From contig JADQBO010000484.1 in NCBI GenBank assembly GCA_016278585.1, positions 1 to 31,804 of the forward strand: DNA of 31,804 nucleotides. The letters are read 5' to 3'. The notes below the pieces were generated by a model. That model did no database searches, had not been told where the DNA came from, and saw only the letters and a list, made by a program, of their open reading frames with translations. Source of the stretch: Desulfosporosinus sp. Its GTDB lineage: Bacteria > Bacillota > Desulfitobacteriia > Desulfitobacteriales > Desulfitobacteriaceae. Shown here piece by piece: positions 8,312 to 16,786 of the stretch. The stretch's first letter is position 1, and each line of letters starts with the position of its first letter. The position numbers and the translations under genes were made by a program.

Positions 8312-8985
8312 TTCTTTCCTTCGAGGGTTTTTAATCTACCACAGCTGTAGGTACCTTGACGACAGACTTTCTGAGTTACACAGGAGGGACCCGCTTCACT
8401 GAATAGATTAGGAGCCACACTACGTACTAACTCCAACATTTTTTCCGCTAGAAATCGAATCTCCCATTGGGCTCTAACACAAGTACGATGTTCAAAAAAA
8501 TTTAATAAGGATCGAGCGTTAAATGTTGCCATCAAAGAGGTTGTGCAGGCATTCGGTAAGACATAGCGAGCATCCTCTGCAGGCACACAATTTAAGAGTT
8601 CTCGATAATCTTCCTGTAGACGCGCCATAACCGTTTCAAATCGCTCTAATGCCTCAAGATCTCGGTGAATACTCGGGGGAATGACAAACTCGAACCCTTT
8701 CTCTTCAACATAGCGCTGGGAGCGCTGAGAGTAACTTGCAATTCGGTGACGTACCAGTTGATGAGATAACGCTCTTGAGACTCCATCTATCGAAAACTGA
8801 AAACTAACATGCTCAAAAGGAGAAAGATGACCCATCTCTTGAAGTTTTCGGACGAAACTCGCCACCCTCTCTTCATCTAATCGTTCACTCAACTCCGGTA
8901 CTGAGTCCGACGAATAGCATAGTCGGGCTGCAGCAGCTACTACTTTTTCCGGGTCTGGCGTGTGCTGAATAAGATCTACTTTCAT
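8308..8985 (-). CDS. thyX: FAD-dependent thymidylate synthase ThyX
   Basis: Makes dTMP from dUMP using methylenetetrahydrofolate, FAD and NADPH, without producing dihydrofolate. It has 225 residues from MKVDLIQHTPDPEKVV. A reading ten codons longer is possible, but GAGGAGG sits 8 bases before the chosen ATG. The ThyX signature RHRX7S is present at residues 79-89 (RHRIASYSQRS), with C-terminal substrate-site residues in ARSLLNFFEHRTCVRAQWEI. It lies between mrnC and rlmB in the cysE operon. Confidence 0.96.
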   Translation of the reverse strand: MKVDLIQHTPDPEKVVAAAARLCYSSDSVPELSERLDEERVASFVRKLQEMGHLSPFEHVSFQFSIDGVSRALSHQLVRHRIASYSQRSQRYVEEKGFEFVIPPSIHRDLEALERFETVMARLQEDYRELLNCVPAEDARYVLPNACTTSLMATFNARSLLNFFEHRTCVRAQWEIRFLAEKMLELVRSVAPNLFSEAGPSCVTQKVCRQGTYSCGRLKTLEGKK

Positions 8986-9027
8986 TGCAAGGTCCTCCTC
9001 CCTTCTCTTTCTCATGAATAATAACGT

Positions 9028-9420
9028 TTATTCAGCCAGTTCTTCATGCACAAGCATTTGGTCCACTTTAGCGAACGCCCACCCCATGCGATCAGTTTTT
9101 CCACATAATTGCCAATAACCAACTAGGCTTTCAAACGCTGTTGCATGACGGTAGGTCACAACATCTACGTTCTTGGGATGCCCCCCCTTAGTATTTCGCC
9201 CCCGCATTACAACCTGCAGTTCTATCTCGTCAAGATCGGGTAAAAGAACATGTAAGACCTGAGCTTGGGTACTTGCACGAACATAGCTTATAGCCTGCTT
9301 ATGTAACTCCTTAACCTTTTCATGCCCCAGTTCCAGTAGGTGGGTTCGAACCCAAAGTTCATAGACTGCATCTCCCAAATACGCTAGGGTTAAGGCATTC
9401 ATTTCCTGCCAATTTCTCAT
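9028..9420 (-). CDS. mrnC: mini-ribonuclease III
   Basis: Double-strand-specific RNase III catalytic domain without an RNA-binding domain; matures 23S rRNA in B. subtilis. It has 130 residues from MRNWQEMNALTLAYLGDA. The catalytic signature is AYLGDAVYELWVRTHLL, and the GRNTKGGHPKN and ATAFESLVGYW segments are typical of the family. The ATG is preceded by AAGGGTG. It starts 15 bases after cysS, the usual cysS-mrnC pairing. Confidence 0.95.
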   Translation of the reverse strand: MRNWQEMNALTLAYLGDAVYELWVRTHLLELGHEKVKELHKQAISYVRASTQAQVLHVLLPDLDEIELQVVMRGRNTKGGHPKNVDVVTYRHATAFESLVGYWQLCGKTDRMGWAFAKVDQMLVHEELAE

Positions 9421-9435
9421 ATGGTCACCCTTCAA

Positions 9436-10869
9436 TTACTTTTTAATCTGCCACCTTGCGCCTTGCGGAGTATCCTCAATTACAATTCCTTTTTCTTTGA
9501 ACACATCCCGGATAAAGTCCGCCATTTCCCAATCTTTTTTCTGACGTGATCGTGAACGGATCTGTAGGACTGCATCCATAACCTGGGTTAATATCTCATC
9601 GTTTTCGACATGAACTTGGGCTGGATGAAGTAAGTCAAATCCTAAAACATCTCCAAGTTCTACTAAAGTCTTTTGGGCTTGGGCCAATCCTTCTGAATGG
9701 GCAGGATTCTCCTGAACATAAGCATTCATGGTTTTAGCCAATTCAAAAAGGGCTGCATAAGCTAGAGCGGAATTGAAATCATCATCCATAGCCTTTTCAA
9801 AGGCTTGACGTGCTTCTCCAGCTGCCTTAATCAACTCTTCTTGGCTCTGTCCATTGACAGCATTTCCTTTTCGATCCATTGCCTCCTGAGCTAACCGAAC
9901 ACTGGTTTGCAACCGCTCCAATCCCTTTTGAGCCATGATCAAATTTTGATCATTAAAATCTAAAGGACTACGATAGTGAGTTCCTAGTAAATAAAACCGG
10001 ATGACTTCGCCTGGAGAATTAACCAATAACTCGCGGATTGTAAAGAAATTTCCCAAGGACTTGGACATTTTTTCTTGATTGATGGTCAGAAACGCATTGT
10101 GCATCCAATAACGAGCAAAGGTCTTGCCTTTCAAGTACCCTTCGGTTTGGGCAATCTCATTTTCGTGGTGAGGGAACGCCAGATCTTCCCCACCACCGTG
10201 AATATCAAATCCCGCGCCTAGATATTTCAAGGACATGGCTGTACACTCAATATGCCAGCCTGGACGCCCTTCACCCCATGGACTTTTCCAAGCTGGTTCT
10301 CCTGGCTTAGCCTTTTTCCAAAGCGCAAAATCCATAGGATGCTTTTTACGTTCATCCACTTCCACTCGTGCGCCAGCCTTCATATCCTCAAGGGATCTAC
10401 CAGAGAGTTTCCCGTAGTTAGGAAAATGATCCACCGAAAAGTACACATCCCCATCCACTTCATACCCTAACCCCATATCAATAAGGCCCTGAATTATCTC
10501 AATCATCTCAGGAATATGCTCTGTAGCCTTTGGATGAATGGTTGCCGGTAAAAGGTTTAGGGCTTTAGCATCTTTAAAGTATTCCCCAATATATTTTTGA
10601 CCCAAGGCCAAGGGGTCCATCCCTTCGACATTCCCTCTTTGAATGATTTTATCATCCACATCCGTAAAATTTTGGACGTAACGAACATCGTACCCCTTAT
10701 AAGAAAAATATCGCCTAATCATATCGAATACAACAAACATTCTCGCATTCCCAGCATGGAAGTAATTATAGGTCGTCGGACCGCATACGTACATCGCAAC
10801 CTTCCCGCTCTCTCTTGGTTGAAACTCCTCTTTTTGACGAGTCATGGTGTTGTACAATTTCAAAGACAT
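9436..10869 (-). CDS. cysS: cysteine-tRNA ligase
   Basis: Charges tRNA-Cys with cysteine in the cytosol. Its 477 residues carry the class I signature as HAGN (38-41), the zinc-site cysteine in MYVCGPT (C29), further zinc ligands in WHIECTAMS and GGGEDLAFPHHENE, and the KMSKS loop (EKMSKSLGNFF). The start at MSLKLYNTMTRQKEEF fits the family and has AGAGGAG 9 bases upstream. Its first 104 bases overlap the 3' end of cysE. Expression is expected to follow the T-box upstream of cysE. Confidence 0.97.
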   Translation of the reverse strand: MSLKLYNTMTRQKEEFQPRESGKVAMYVCGPTTYNYFHAGNARMFVVFDMIRRYFSYKGYDVRYVQNFTDVDDKIIQRGNVEGMDPLALGQKYIGEYFKDAKALNLLPATIHPKATEHIPEMIEIIQGLIDMGLGYEVDGDVYFSVDHFPNYGKLSGRSLEDMKAGARVEVDERKKHPMDFALWKKAKPGEPAWKSPWGEGRPGWHIECTAMSLKYLGAGFDIHGGGEDLAFPHHENEIAQTEGYLKGKTFARYWMHNAFLTINQEKMSKSLGNFFTIRELLVNSPGEVIRFYLLGTHYRSPLDFNDQNLIMAQKGLERLQTSVRLAQEAMDRKGNAVNGQSQEELIKAAGEARQAFEKAMDDDFNSALAYAALFELAKTMNAYVQENPAHSEGLAQAQKTLVELGDVLGFDLLHPAQVHVENDEILTQVMDAVLQIRSRSRQKKDWEMADFIRDVFKEKGIVIEDTPQGARWQIKK

Positions 10870-11512
10870 TGTATCGACTCTCCTCTTCTTTTAATCGTTG
10901 TTCCAAATACTCCACTCGCTGCATTAAGCATCTTAACATCTCATTCACCGGATCTGGAAGATCATCGTGCCTTAGATCAGGATCTTTAATCGATACCCCG
11001 CGGTGAATAACAATCCGCCCTGGAACCCCCACTACTGTCGTATCACTTGGGACAGGCTTATTAACAACCGATCCCGCCCCGATTTTAACATTATCTCCAA
11101 CTTTAAAGGAACCTAATACCCTTGCCCCTGCACCAATTACCACATTATTGCCTATAGTCGGATGTCTCTTACCCTTTTCTTTACCTGTACCGCCTAACGT
11201 AACCCCTTGATATAGGGTAACATTGTCCCCGATCTCTGTAGTTTCACCTATGACCACACCTGTTCCATGGTCAATAAAGAGACCTTGCCCAATCTTGGCA
11301 CCCGGATGAATTTCAATCCCAGTCAGAAAGCGGCAGAGCTGAGAGATTAGTCGTGGTAAGAGGACCCGATTGTGAAGGTACAACCAATGGGCCATTCGGT
11401 GAAACAGCACAGCATGAAACCCTGGGTAACAAAAGATGACCTCCCAAATACTTTTTGCTGCAGGATCCCGTTCAAAAATGACTTGAATATCGCGCTTCAT
11501 CTGTCCAAACAT
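10766..11512 (-). CDS. cysE: serine O-acetyltransferase with extended C-terminus
   Basis: First step of cysteine synthesis: acetyl-CoA plus L-serine gives O-acetylserine. The 248 residues have an N-terminal helical part followed by left-handed beta-helix hexapeptide repeats (IHPGAKIGQGLFIDHGTG, IGDNVTLYQGVTLGG, RHPTIGNNVVIGAGA). Bacillus-type CysE proteins are about 217 aa. Here the last 35 residues or so (from YNVFEIVQHHDSS) are encoded inside cysS in another frame and look unlike the family. A lost stop codon is one explanation. Confidence 0.94.
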   Translation of the reverse strand: MFGQMKRDIQVIFERDPAAKSIWEVIFCYPGFHAVLFHRMAHWLYLHNRVLLPRLISQLCRFLTGIEIHPGAKIGQGLFIDHGTGVVIGETTEIGDNVTLYQGVTLGGTGKEKGKRHPTIGNNVVIGAGARVLGSFKVGDNVKIGAGSVVNKPVPSDTTVVGVPGRIVIHRGVSIKDPDLRHDDLPDPVNEMLRCLMQRVEYLEQRLKEEESRYNVFEIVQHHDSSKRGVSTKREREGCDVRMRSDDL

Positions 11513-11577
11513 CTATAGTTTCACCCTTTCCTCCTTATAGGTATTTTATCCTTCTTTACACAATAATAAATAGACAC

Positions 11578-11838
11578 AAGAAGCGGAACCCTTCGTCCAG
11601 AGACGAAAAGTTCCGCGGTCCCACTCTGTTTGAACGAACAAGTCGTTCCAGCTTGAAGCTTTAACGCAGCTAAAACGGATTGAAATACTAATACTTCTTC
11701 CAATCAACTCCGAGACGCACTTCCAAAAAACCTTTGCAAATGGCTTCCACTGTCCCATCCTCGCTAGTCGCAATTCGTCTTTGTACTCTTTCTCATCATC
11801 GCCTAGATCATATTAAGATAAAAATAATAACATAGTTT
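11578..11838 (-). promoter_or_regulatory. T-box riboswitch, cysteine specifier
   Basis: Leader RNA that reads the charging state of tRNA-Cys and controls cysE-cysS and the genes behind. The minus strand contains GATGATGAGAAAGAGTAC of the Stem I base. A specifier TGC (11717-11719) lies in the GAAGTGCGTCTC context. The T-box motif is GAGTGGGACCGCGG (11613-11626). The terminator pairs GCGGAAC with GGTTCCGC (11583-11616 region), and the T-box sequence overlaps its 5' arm, so antiterminator and terminator are exclusive. The U tract after the terminator is weak (TTCTTGTG). Short reading frames across this region are not genes. Confidence 0.85.
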
Positions 11839-11845
11839 GCATTTT

Positions 11846-11874
11846 ATTATAGGTTAGTTCCCAATCTCTGTCAA
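11846..11874 (-). promoter_or_regulatory. consensus promoter of the cysE-cysS operon
   Basis: TTGACA (11869-11874), exactly 17 bases, TATAAT (11846-11851) on the minus strand: both hexamers are perfect. It lies just after the gltX stop and drives the T-box leader. Confidence 0.85.
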
Positions 11875-11889
11875 TAATCATTAACGTTC

Positions 11890-13353
11890 CTAACTCAAAT
11901 AACGAGTCTCTGAGACGGCAATCCGCCCTAGTACATTCTCACGTCCTAACAACGGGATGATATCATAAAGTTCCGGTCCATGCATCTGCCCGGTCAAAGC
12001 CACTCGAACTGGCATATAGACGAGCTTACCCCCGAGCTTTAGTTCCTTTGTCATTTGTTTTAGAAGCACTTTCACACTAGGGCCAGAAAGCAAGTCTATC
12101 TCCCGTACTTTCTCCCCAAACAAGGCTAAAACGGCGGGTACCTGTTCCCCCCCTAGCACCTCTAAGGCTTCTCCTTCAGGCTCAAGTGGAACGTCACCAT
12201 GGAAGTAATGGATAAAGTCCTTCCCTTCTGCCAAATAGGATAGTTTCTCTGAGATAGCTCCGATAAAGCCAATCAACCATTGCTGTTGTTCGGCTGACCG
12301 CTCCTCATATGGAAGAATGCCCAATTCCTGAACATGAGGTAATACTAACTCTGCCAATCGTTCAGGCAAGGTCTTTTTAATGTAATGGGCATTAATATAA
12401 TTCAGCTTATGTCTGTCAAAAACTGCAGGACTTTTGGAAACCCGATCCAATGAAAAAGCCTCCGTCAATTCATCAAGGGTATAAAATTCTTCCTCTCCTG
12501 ATGGTGACCAACCAAGCAGAGCAATAAAATTAACGATGGCTTCCGGGAGATACCCTTTCTTCCAGTAATCTATCACGGCAGTATCCCCATCTCGCTTGCT
12601 CATTTTTCCACCATCCGTATTAAGGATTAGGGAAATATGTGCAAATTGAGGTGATGATACCCCTAATGCTTGATAAATCAACACTTGCCGTGGGGTATTG
12701 GATAGGTGTTCTTCCCCCCGAATAACATGAGTAATGGCCATGGTGATATCATCAACCACGACGGCAAAATTATAGGTGGGAATCCCATCTGATTTAACGA
12801 TAACGTAATCTCCAATCCCATTGCTCTCGAACACAACCTCCCCACGCACCTGATCTGAAATACGGATTGCCTCTCCTTCTGGCACACGGAAACGTACCAC
12901 AGGTTTTCGTCCTTCGAGCTCTAGAGCGGTTCGTTGCTCTAAGGTTAATTGACGACACTTGCCTAAATAGCGAGGGGTTTCCCCTTTGGCAATTAGACTT
13001 TCTCTTTCTTGTTCCAACTCTTCTTCCGTACAGTAACAATAGTAAGCATGTCCGCTGGTCATTAAGGTCTCTGTATACTCCTTGTAAAGTGCCAAGCGAT
13101 CTGTCTGGCGATAAGGCCCATGCTCCCCGCCAGCCTCGATACCCTCATCCCATTGAATATTTAACCATCGAAGGGCTTCCAGTATATTATGTTCTGATTC
13201 TCTGCTTGAACGTTCTAAGTCGGTATCCTCACTCCGGACGATAAATGTCCCCTTGTTCTTACGTGCCCATAAATAATTAAATAAAGCCGATCTTGCCCCT
13301 CCGATGTGAAGCGGACCTGTTGGGCTAGGTGCAAATCGAACGCGAATATTCAT
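11890..13353 (-). CDS. gltX: glutamate-tRNA ligase
   Basis: Attaches glutamate to tRNA-Glu; in clostridia lacking GlnRS it usually also misacylates tRNA-Gln, but discrimination cannot be read from this sequence. 487 residues. The HIGH motif appears as GPLHIGGARSALFNYLWA near residues 13-30, and the KMSKR loop is in LNTDGGKMSKRDGDTAVIDY near 250. The anticodon-binding helical C-terminus is present. The ATG overlaps the ispF stop by one base (TGATG) and has GGAGG 7 bases upstream. An alternative GTG start lies one codon earlier. Confidence 0.97.
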   Translation of the reverse strand: MNIRVRFAPSPTGPLHIGGARSALFNYLWARKNKGTFIVRSEDTDLERSSRESEHNILEALRWLNIQWDEGIEAGGEHGPYRQTDRLALYKEYTETLMTSGHAYYCYCTEEELEQERESLIAKGETPRYLGKCRQLTLEQRTALELEGRKPVVRFRVPEGEAIRISDQVRGEVVFESNGIGDYVIVKSDGIPTYNFAVVVDDITMAITHVIRGEEHLSNTPRQVLIYQALGVSSPQFAHISLILNTDGGKMSKRDGDTAVIDYWKKGYLPEAIVNFIALLGWSPSGEEEFYTLDELTEAFSLDRVSKSPAVFDRHKLNYINAHYIKKTLPERLAELVLPHVQELGILPYEERSAEQQQWLIGFIGAISEKLSYLAEGKDFIHYFHGDVPLEPEGEALEVLGGEQVPAVLALFGEKVREIDLLSGPSVKVLLKQMTKELKLGGKLVYMPVRVALTGQMHGPELYDIIPLLGRENVLGRIAVSETRYLS

Positions 13354-13841
13354 CACTTATCCTCCACCTTTATTAAACTAACCATTGCCTGAGCGCCGAT
13401 TCCTTCTTCTCTACCCACAAAACCTAATCGTTCCGTGGTTGTTGCTTTCACTGAAACACATGATTCCTCTAAATTAAGCGCACGCGAAAGATTCATGCGC
13501 ATCTTTGAGATAAACGGGGCAAGTTTCGGACGCTCTGCCATAATAATACTATCTAAATTTCCAACGCGATACCCCTGGGATTCGATTAGTTTCATAACCT
13601 GCTTTAACAGAGAGAGACTTGAAATCCCACGATAACGAGGATCATTATCTGGAAAATGACCTCCTATATCCCCTAAGGCCAAGGCCCCCAAAAGCGCATC
13701 CATAATCGCATGAGTCAGAACATCCGCATCTGAGTGCCCGAGCAAACCACGCTCATGGGGAATTTTTACTCCCCCAAGAATCAATGACCGCCCCTCCACC
13801 AAAGCGTGAACATCATAACCAATTCCTACTTTAATAGTCAA
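13353..13841 (-). CDS. ispF: 2-C-methyl-D-erythritol 2,4-cyclodiphosphate synthase
   Basis: MEP isoprenoid pathway: cyclises the CDP-methylerythritol phosphate intermediate, releasing CMP. About 162 residues. The metal-binding motif is GYDVH, followed by GLLGHSDADVLTHAIMDALLGA and GDIGGHFPDNDPRY; the C-terminal signature is VKATTTERLGFVGREEGIGA. The start is uncertain. AAGGGGGTG lies almost on top of the first candidates (GTG at 13844, TTG at 13841), and a TTG at 13883 has no ribosome site. It follows ispD by about 165 bases. Confidence 0.93.
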   Translation of the reverse strand: MTIKVGIGYDVHALVEGRSLILGGVKIPHERGLLGHSDADVLTHAIMDALLGALALGDIGGHFPDNDPRYRGISSLSLLKQVMKLIESQGYRVGNLDSIIMAERPKLAPFISKMRMNLSRALNLEESCVSVKATTTERLGFVGREEGIGAQAMVSLIKVEDK

Positions 13842-13856
13842 CACCCCCTTCGCGAA

Positions 13857-13877
13857 GTTCGAGGTTCGAGGTTCGAC
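13857..13877. repeat. three tandem heptamers GTTCGAG/C
   Basis: Plus strand GTTCGAG, GTTCGAG, GTTCGAC in a row, directly upstream of the ispF start region. It may be slippage-prone sequence or have no role. The rest of the ispD-ispF gap (13884-14007) shows nothing recognisable. Confidence 0.7.
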
Positions 13878-14007
13878 ACTCAAGATCGAATTCCGGGCAA
13901 CAAACGTCGATTACGTATATCAGTACATTCTTCACCTATGCCTCATTCCCCTTGCATCACACATTGAGCCTCTCCCCATGTCGAGCATCAACCACCCGAT
14001 GTGGGTT

Positions 14008-14706
14008 TTACTTTTCCCTTTGCGCAAGGATCCGCTCAGCTAACCACAAGTCCTCGGGCGTCGTGATCTTAATATTTTCCTGCATACCGTCTACTATCTG
14101 CACAGGATACCCCACCCATTCTAACAAAGATGCATCATCTGTGCCATAGTATCCTGCGGAAACCGCTTTTTGATGAGCATCTTCCAATATCCCTCGGTTA
14201 AAGATTTGGGGGGTTTGAACGGCACGCAAATGTTCACGCGGAAGGGTTTCGAGCACATTTCCGGCTAGGTTAACTCGCTTTACCGTATCCTTAAGGGAAA
14301 CTCCCATAATGGCCGCAGAGTACTCTTGTGTTTCTTCAAGGAATTGGTGAAATATGGGTAATGTTAAAAGGGGCCTCGCCCCATCATGCACCACTATCCG
14401 TTGAATAATGGGACTTAGAGCTCGAACCCCCGCATAAACAGAATCTTGGCGTAACGCTCCACCTTTGCAGATCGCTACAACTTTCTTGAATTCATGCTGA
14501 TCAACAAGGTCTTCTATAACAGAAATATCACCTTCCGCTCCTACAATAACAATTTCAGAAACAACGTTGGATTTCTCAAATAGTCTTACTGTGTGAGCTA
14601 AAATAGGTTGTCCCTTTAATATCAGAAATTGTTTGTTATGTCCGGCCCTCATCCGTTTGCCTTGACCGGCTGCAGGAATAACAATTCCGATTTTAGCCAA
14701 TCGCAT
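14008..14706 (-). CDS. ispD: 2-C-methyl-D-erythritol 4-phosphate cytidylyltransferase
   Basis: MEP pathway: joins CTP to methylerythritol phosphate. 232 residues. The nucleotide-binding loop is PAAGQGKRM at 11-19, VVHDGARPLL is the second substrate motif, and ETLPREHLRAVQTPQIF and GTDDASLLEWVGYPVQIVDG are family signatures. It starts inside the 3' end of the PIN-TRAM gene (14-base overlap) behind GATGAGGTGA, so translation is likely coupled. Confidence 0.96.
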   Translation of the reverse strand: MRLAKIGIVIPAAGQGKRMRAGHNKQFLILKGQPILAHTVRLFEKSNVVSEIVIVGAEGDISVIEDLVDQHEFKKVVAICKGGALRQDSVYAGVRALSPIIQRIVVHDGARPLLTLPIFHQFLEETQEYSAAIMGVSLKDTVKRVNLAGNVLETLPREHLRAVQTPQIFNRGILEDAHQKAVSAGYYGTDDASLLEWVGYPVQIVDGMQENIKITTPEDLWLAERILAQREK

Positions 14707-15880
14707 TCACCTCATCCGTCGGACGAAGACCCATCGGCTTTTTTTCCATCGAGGATTTTGGCTTAGCAAAAATCATTCGCCCTGCAGCCGTTTGGAGAAC
14801 ACTGGTTACTAAAACAACAACATTTTGTCCCATGTACCTCCGTCCCATATCCACAACAATCATCGTTCCATCGTCAAGATATGCGACACCCTGTCCAGGC
14901 TCTTTTCCTTCTTTCATTACTTGAACTAACATTTCTTCTCCAGGTAAAACAATGGGTTTAAGAGCATTAGCTAATTCATTAATATTTAGAACCTTAACCC
15001 CTTGAAGTTCTGCCACTTTGTTGAGATTATAATCATTAGTCAATAGAGGAGACCCTAGGACTTGCCCTAACCGTACCAGCTTACTATCCACTTCATTTAT
15101 ATCGTCGAAATCCTGTTCATGAATATGCACTTTGATAACCGTTTCCTTGGAAATCTGATTTAGAATATCAAGCCCTCTGCGCCCACGATTTCGTTTAAGT
15201 AAGTCCGAAGAATCAGCAATATGCCGAAGTTCTTCTAGAACGAAACTTGGAATGAGCAATATCCCTTCCACAAATCCAGTTTTAACAATATCTGCGATCC
15301 GACCATCAATTATCACACTAGTATCGAGTATTTTATAACTCAATGACTCTCGGGAACGGTTACCCTTACTGTCCTTGTGTTTATCTTGCTTATCCGGTTT
15401 ATCAGCCTTATCGGCCTTATCTCCACGATCGCGGAATTTAGGGAGAAAGTTAAGAAATCCCAAGACATCCTCTTTTCGTTTCATACCGATTGTCAGACCT
15501 AGATAACCTAGAAAGAGGCTTAGCAGGACCGCCAAAAGGGGTCCGAAGAATTTAATGTTGACAAATGAATTACCAAATAAACTCGCAATAATAAGTCCAA
15601 TGATTCCTCCAATGGCCCCACCCATAAGATCATATGTAGGGACACCAGTTAAACGTAAATCCATCCAACGCATTAAAGCAATAAAAGAGCGAATACTAAT
15701 CGGAGCAACTAAAAAACCTATGATGCCAAATAAAATACTCATTATGGCGTATGACCAGACAGGGGAGCCGTTCCATCCAAGGGTTTTCAAGAAATCGAGG
15801 CTTATAAGTATATAGTTGAGATAAAATCCTACCGCCCCTAACAACAGAGTGATGATCCCGCGTATTAAATTGCGAATCAT
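14693..15880 (-). CDS. yacL: YacL-type membrane PIN/TRAM domain protein
   Basis: Putative membrane-tethered RNase. The 395 residues show four hydrophobic segments in the first 130 (for example LLGAVGFYLNYILISLDFL and GPLLAVLLSLFLGYLGLTIG). A charged linker of DKADKADKPDKQDKHKD follows. The PIN nuclease domain begins KILDTSVIIDGRIADIVKTG, with acidic residues also in SPLLTNDYNLNK. A C-terminal TRAM RNA-binding domain is in GKEPGQGVAYLDDGTMIVVD. The ribosome site is AAAAGGAGGTGA. It heads the yacL-ispD-ispF-gltX operon. Confidence 0.93.
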   Translation of the reverse strand: MIRNLIRGIITLLLGAVGFYLNYILISLDFLKTLGWNGSPVWSYAIMSILFGIIGFLVAPISIRSFIALMRWMDLRLTGVPTYDLMGGAIGGIIGLIIASLFGNSFVNIKFFGPLLAVLLSLFLGYLGLTIGMKRKEDVLGFLNFLPKFRDRGDKADKADKPDKQDKHKDSKGNRSRESLSYKILDTSVIIDGRIADIVKTGFVEGILLIPSFVLEELRHIADSSDLLKRNRGRRGLDILNQISKETVIKVHIHEQDFDDINEVDSKLVRLGQVLGSPLLTNDYNLNKVAELQGVKVLNINELANALKPIVLPGEEMLVQVMKEGKEPGQGVAYLDDGTMIVVDMGRRYMGQNVVVLVTSVLQTAAGRMIFAKPKSSMEKKPMGLRPTDEVNAIG

Positions 15881-15923
15881 CGTTTCACCTCCTTTTATCC
15901 TATTTTAACTAAAAGTCTTTCCA

Positions 15924-15952
15924 ATTATACTGTGGTTTTCATTATTTTTCAA
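15924..15952 (-). promoter_or_regulatory. promoter for yacL-ispD-ispF-gltX
   Basis: The minus strand reads TTGAAA (15947-15952), 17 bases, TATAAT (15924-15929), giving a leader of about 35 bases before yacL. The rest of the 301-base gap (15881-16181) holds a hairpin (15999-16005 with 16014-16020) and the long inverted repeat at 16075-16171; no gene is seen. Confidence 0.7.
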
Positions 15953-16074
15953 CCAAAGTAAATTTAATCCTTTTTTAAAGGTATCTTACATTAAATTGAC
16001 TGTAAGTAACTCGTTACAGTATAAGGCTGTACCCCACAAACGCCTTGTTGATTTTATGGCGAATTTAAATCAAA

Positions 16075-16171
16075 AACGTCCTGCTTAAGTCATGGCAGTT
16101 TTTTAAAGTTAATTTTCAACGCGTAAAGTACGATAATATATCTTGAACAGCCATGACTTCAATAAGACGTT
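16075..16171 (-). repeat. 97-base imperfect inverted repeat after carD
   Basis: Outer arms AACGTC/GACGTT (16075-16080, 16166-16171) and inner arms AAGTCATGGC/GCCATGACTT (16087-16096, 16150-16159) are perfect and separated by matching 6-base internal loops, around a 53-base AT-rich centre. It begins 10 bases after the carD stop codon. In the minus-strand RNA it ends GACGTTTTTGATTT, so it could be a terminator with a long loop. The shape also fits a small non-autonomous mobile element. Confidence 0.6.
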
Positions 16172-16181
16172 AAAGAGAAAT

Positions 16182-16664
16182 CTAAGCCAAAACCAAAGCA
16201 GATGAAAGCCATCGTCTAACTGATTCTTCTTCAGATCCCTCAGTTAAAACAAGTTCACTAATCAAAATCTGGCAGGCATTTTCGTACATCTTCTTTTCCC
16301 CCGTAGAAAGGCCTTTCTCGTTATCTCTTTGCGCAAGGCTCCGAACGACATTTGCAACCTCAAAAATATTCCCACTTTTGATCTTTTCTAAGTTGGCACG
16401 ATAGCGCCGATTCCAGGCTAAGGTAGCTGCCGTGTCTTTAGTCTTCAGTACTTCTAAAACATCTTTAACCATGGTAGGCGAAATAACTTGCCTTAAGCCA
16501 AGGTTCTCCACGTTGTTCAAGGGAATAAACAATTTCATATTCCCCACTGGTAAATGCATGACATAATATTGGCTTTTTTCTCCAAGAACTTCCCGTTCTT
16601 CAATCGACTCAATAATTCCGGCACCGTGCATCGGATATACAACTTTGTCACCAACCTTAAACAT
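16182..16664 (-). CDS. CarD family transcriptional regulator
   Basis: RNA-polymerase-binding regulator of the CarD/CdnL group, which stabilises open promoter complexes in the relatives studied. 160 residues. The N-terminal Tudor-like polymerase-interacting domain contains FKVGDKVVYPMHGAGIIESI and YYVMHLPVGNMKLFIPL. The C-terminal helical DNA-binding domain includes TLAWNRRYRANLEKIKSG. An AGGGGGTG site precedes the ATG. It lies upstream of yacL but with its own promoter and 3' structure. Confidence 0.92.
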   Translation of the reverse strand: MFKVGDKVVYPMHGAGIIESIEEREVLGEKSQYYVMHLPVGNMKLFIPLNNVENLGLRQVISPTMVKDVLEVLKTKDTAATLAWNRRYRANLEKIKSGNIFEVANVVRSLAQRDNEKGLSTGEKKMYENACQILISELVLTEGSEEESVRRWLSSALVLA

Positions 16665-16686
16665 TCGGCCACCCCCTTATCTATAC

Positions 16687-16715
16687 ATTATAGCAAGGAA
16701 CATAGCCCGGGTCAA
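16687..16715 (-). promoter_or_regulatory. promoter for the carD-like gene
   Basis: TTGACC (16710-16715), 17 bases, TATAAT (16687-16692) on the minus strand, about 25 bases before the ATG. Confidence 0.75.
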
Positions 16716-16786
16716 AATTTTAAAATTATATCATACAAGTCTTTAGCCTGTCAATTTCCCTTTTTCAACCTTGATTCAGTTGAAAA

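Noticed and set aside
11521..11773. Two minus-strand frames of 60 and 75 codons upstream of cysE
   Set aside because: They lie within the T-box leader and its terminator stem, which explain the sequence better.
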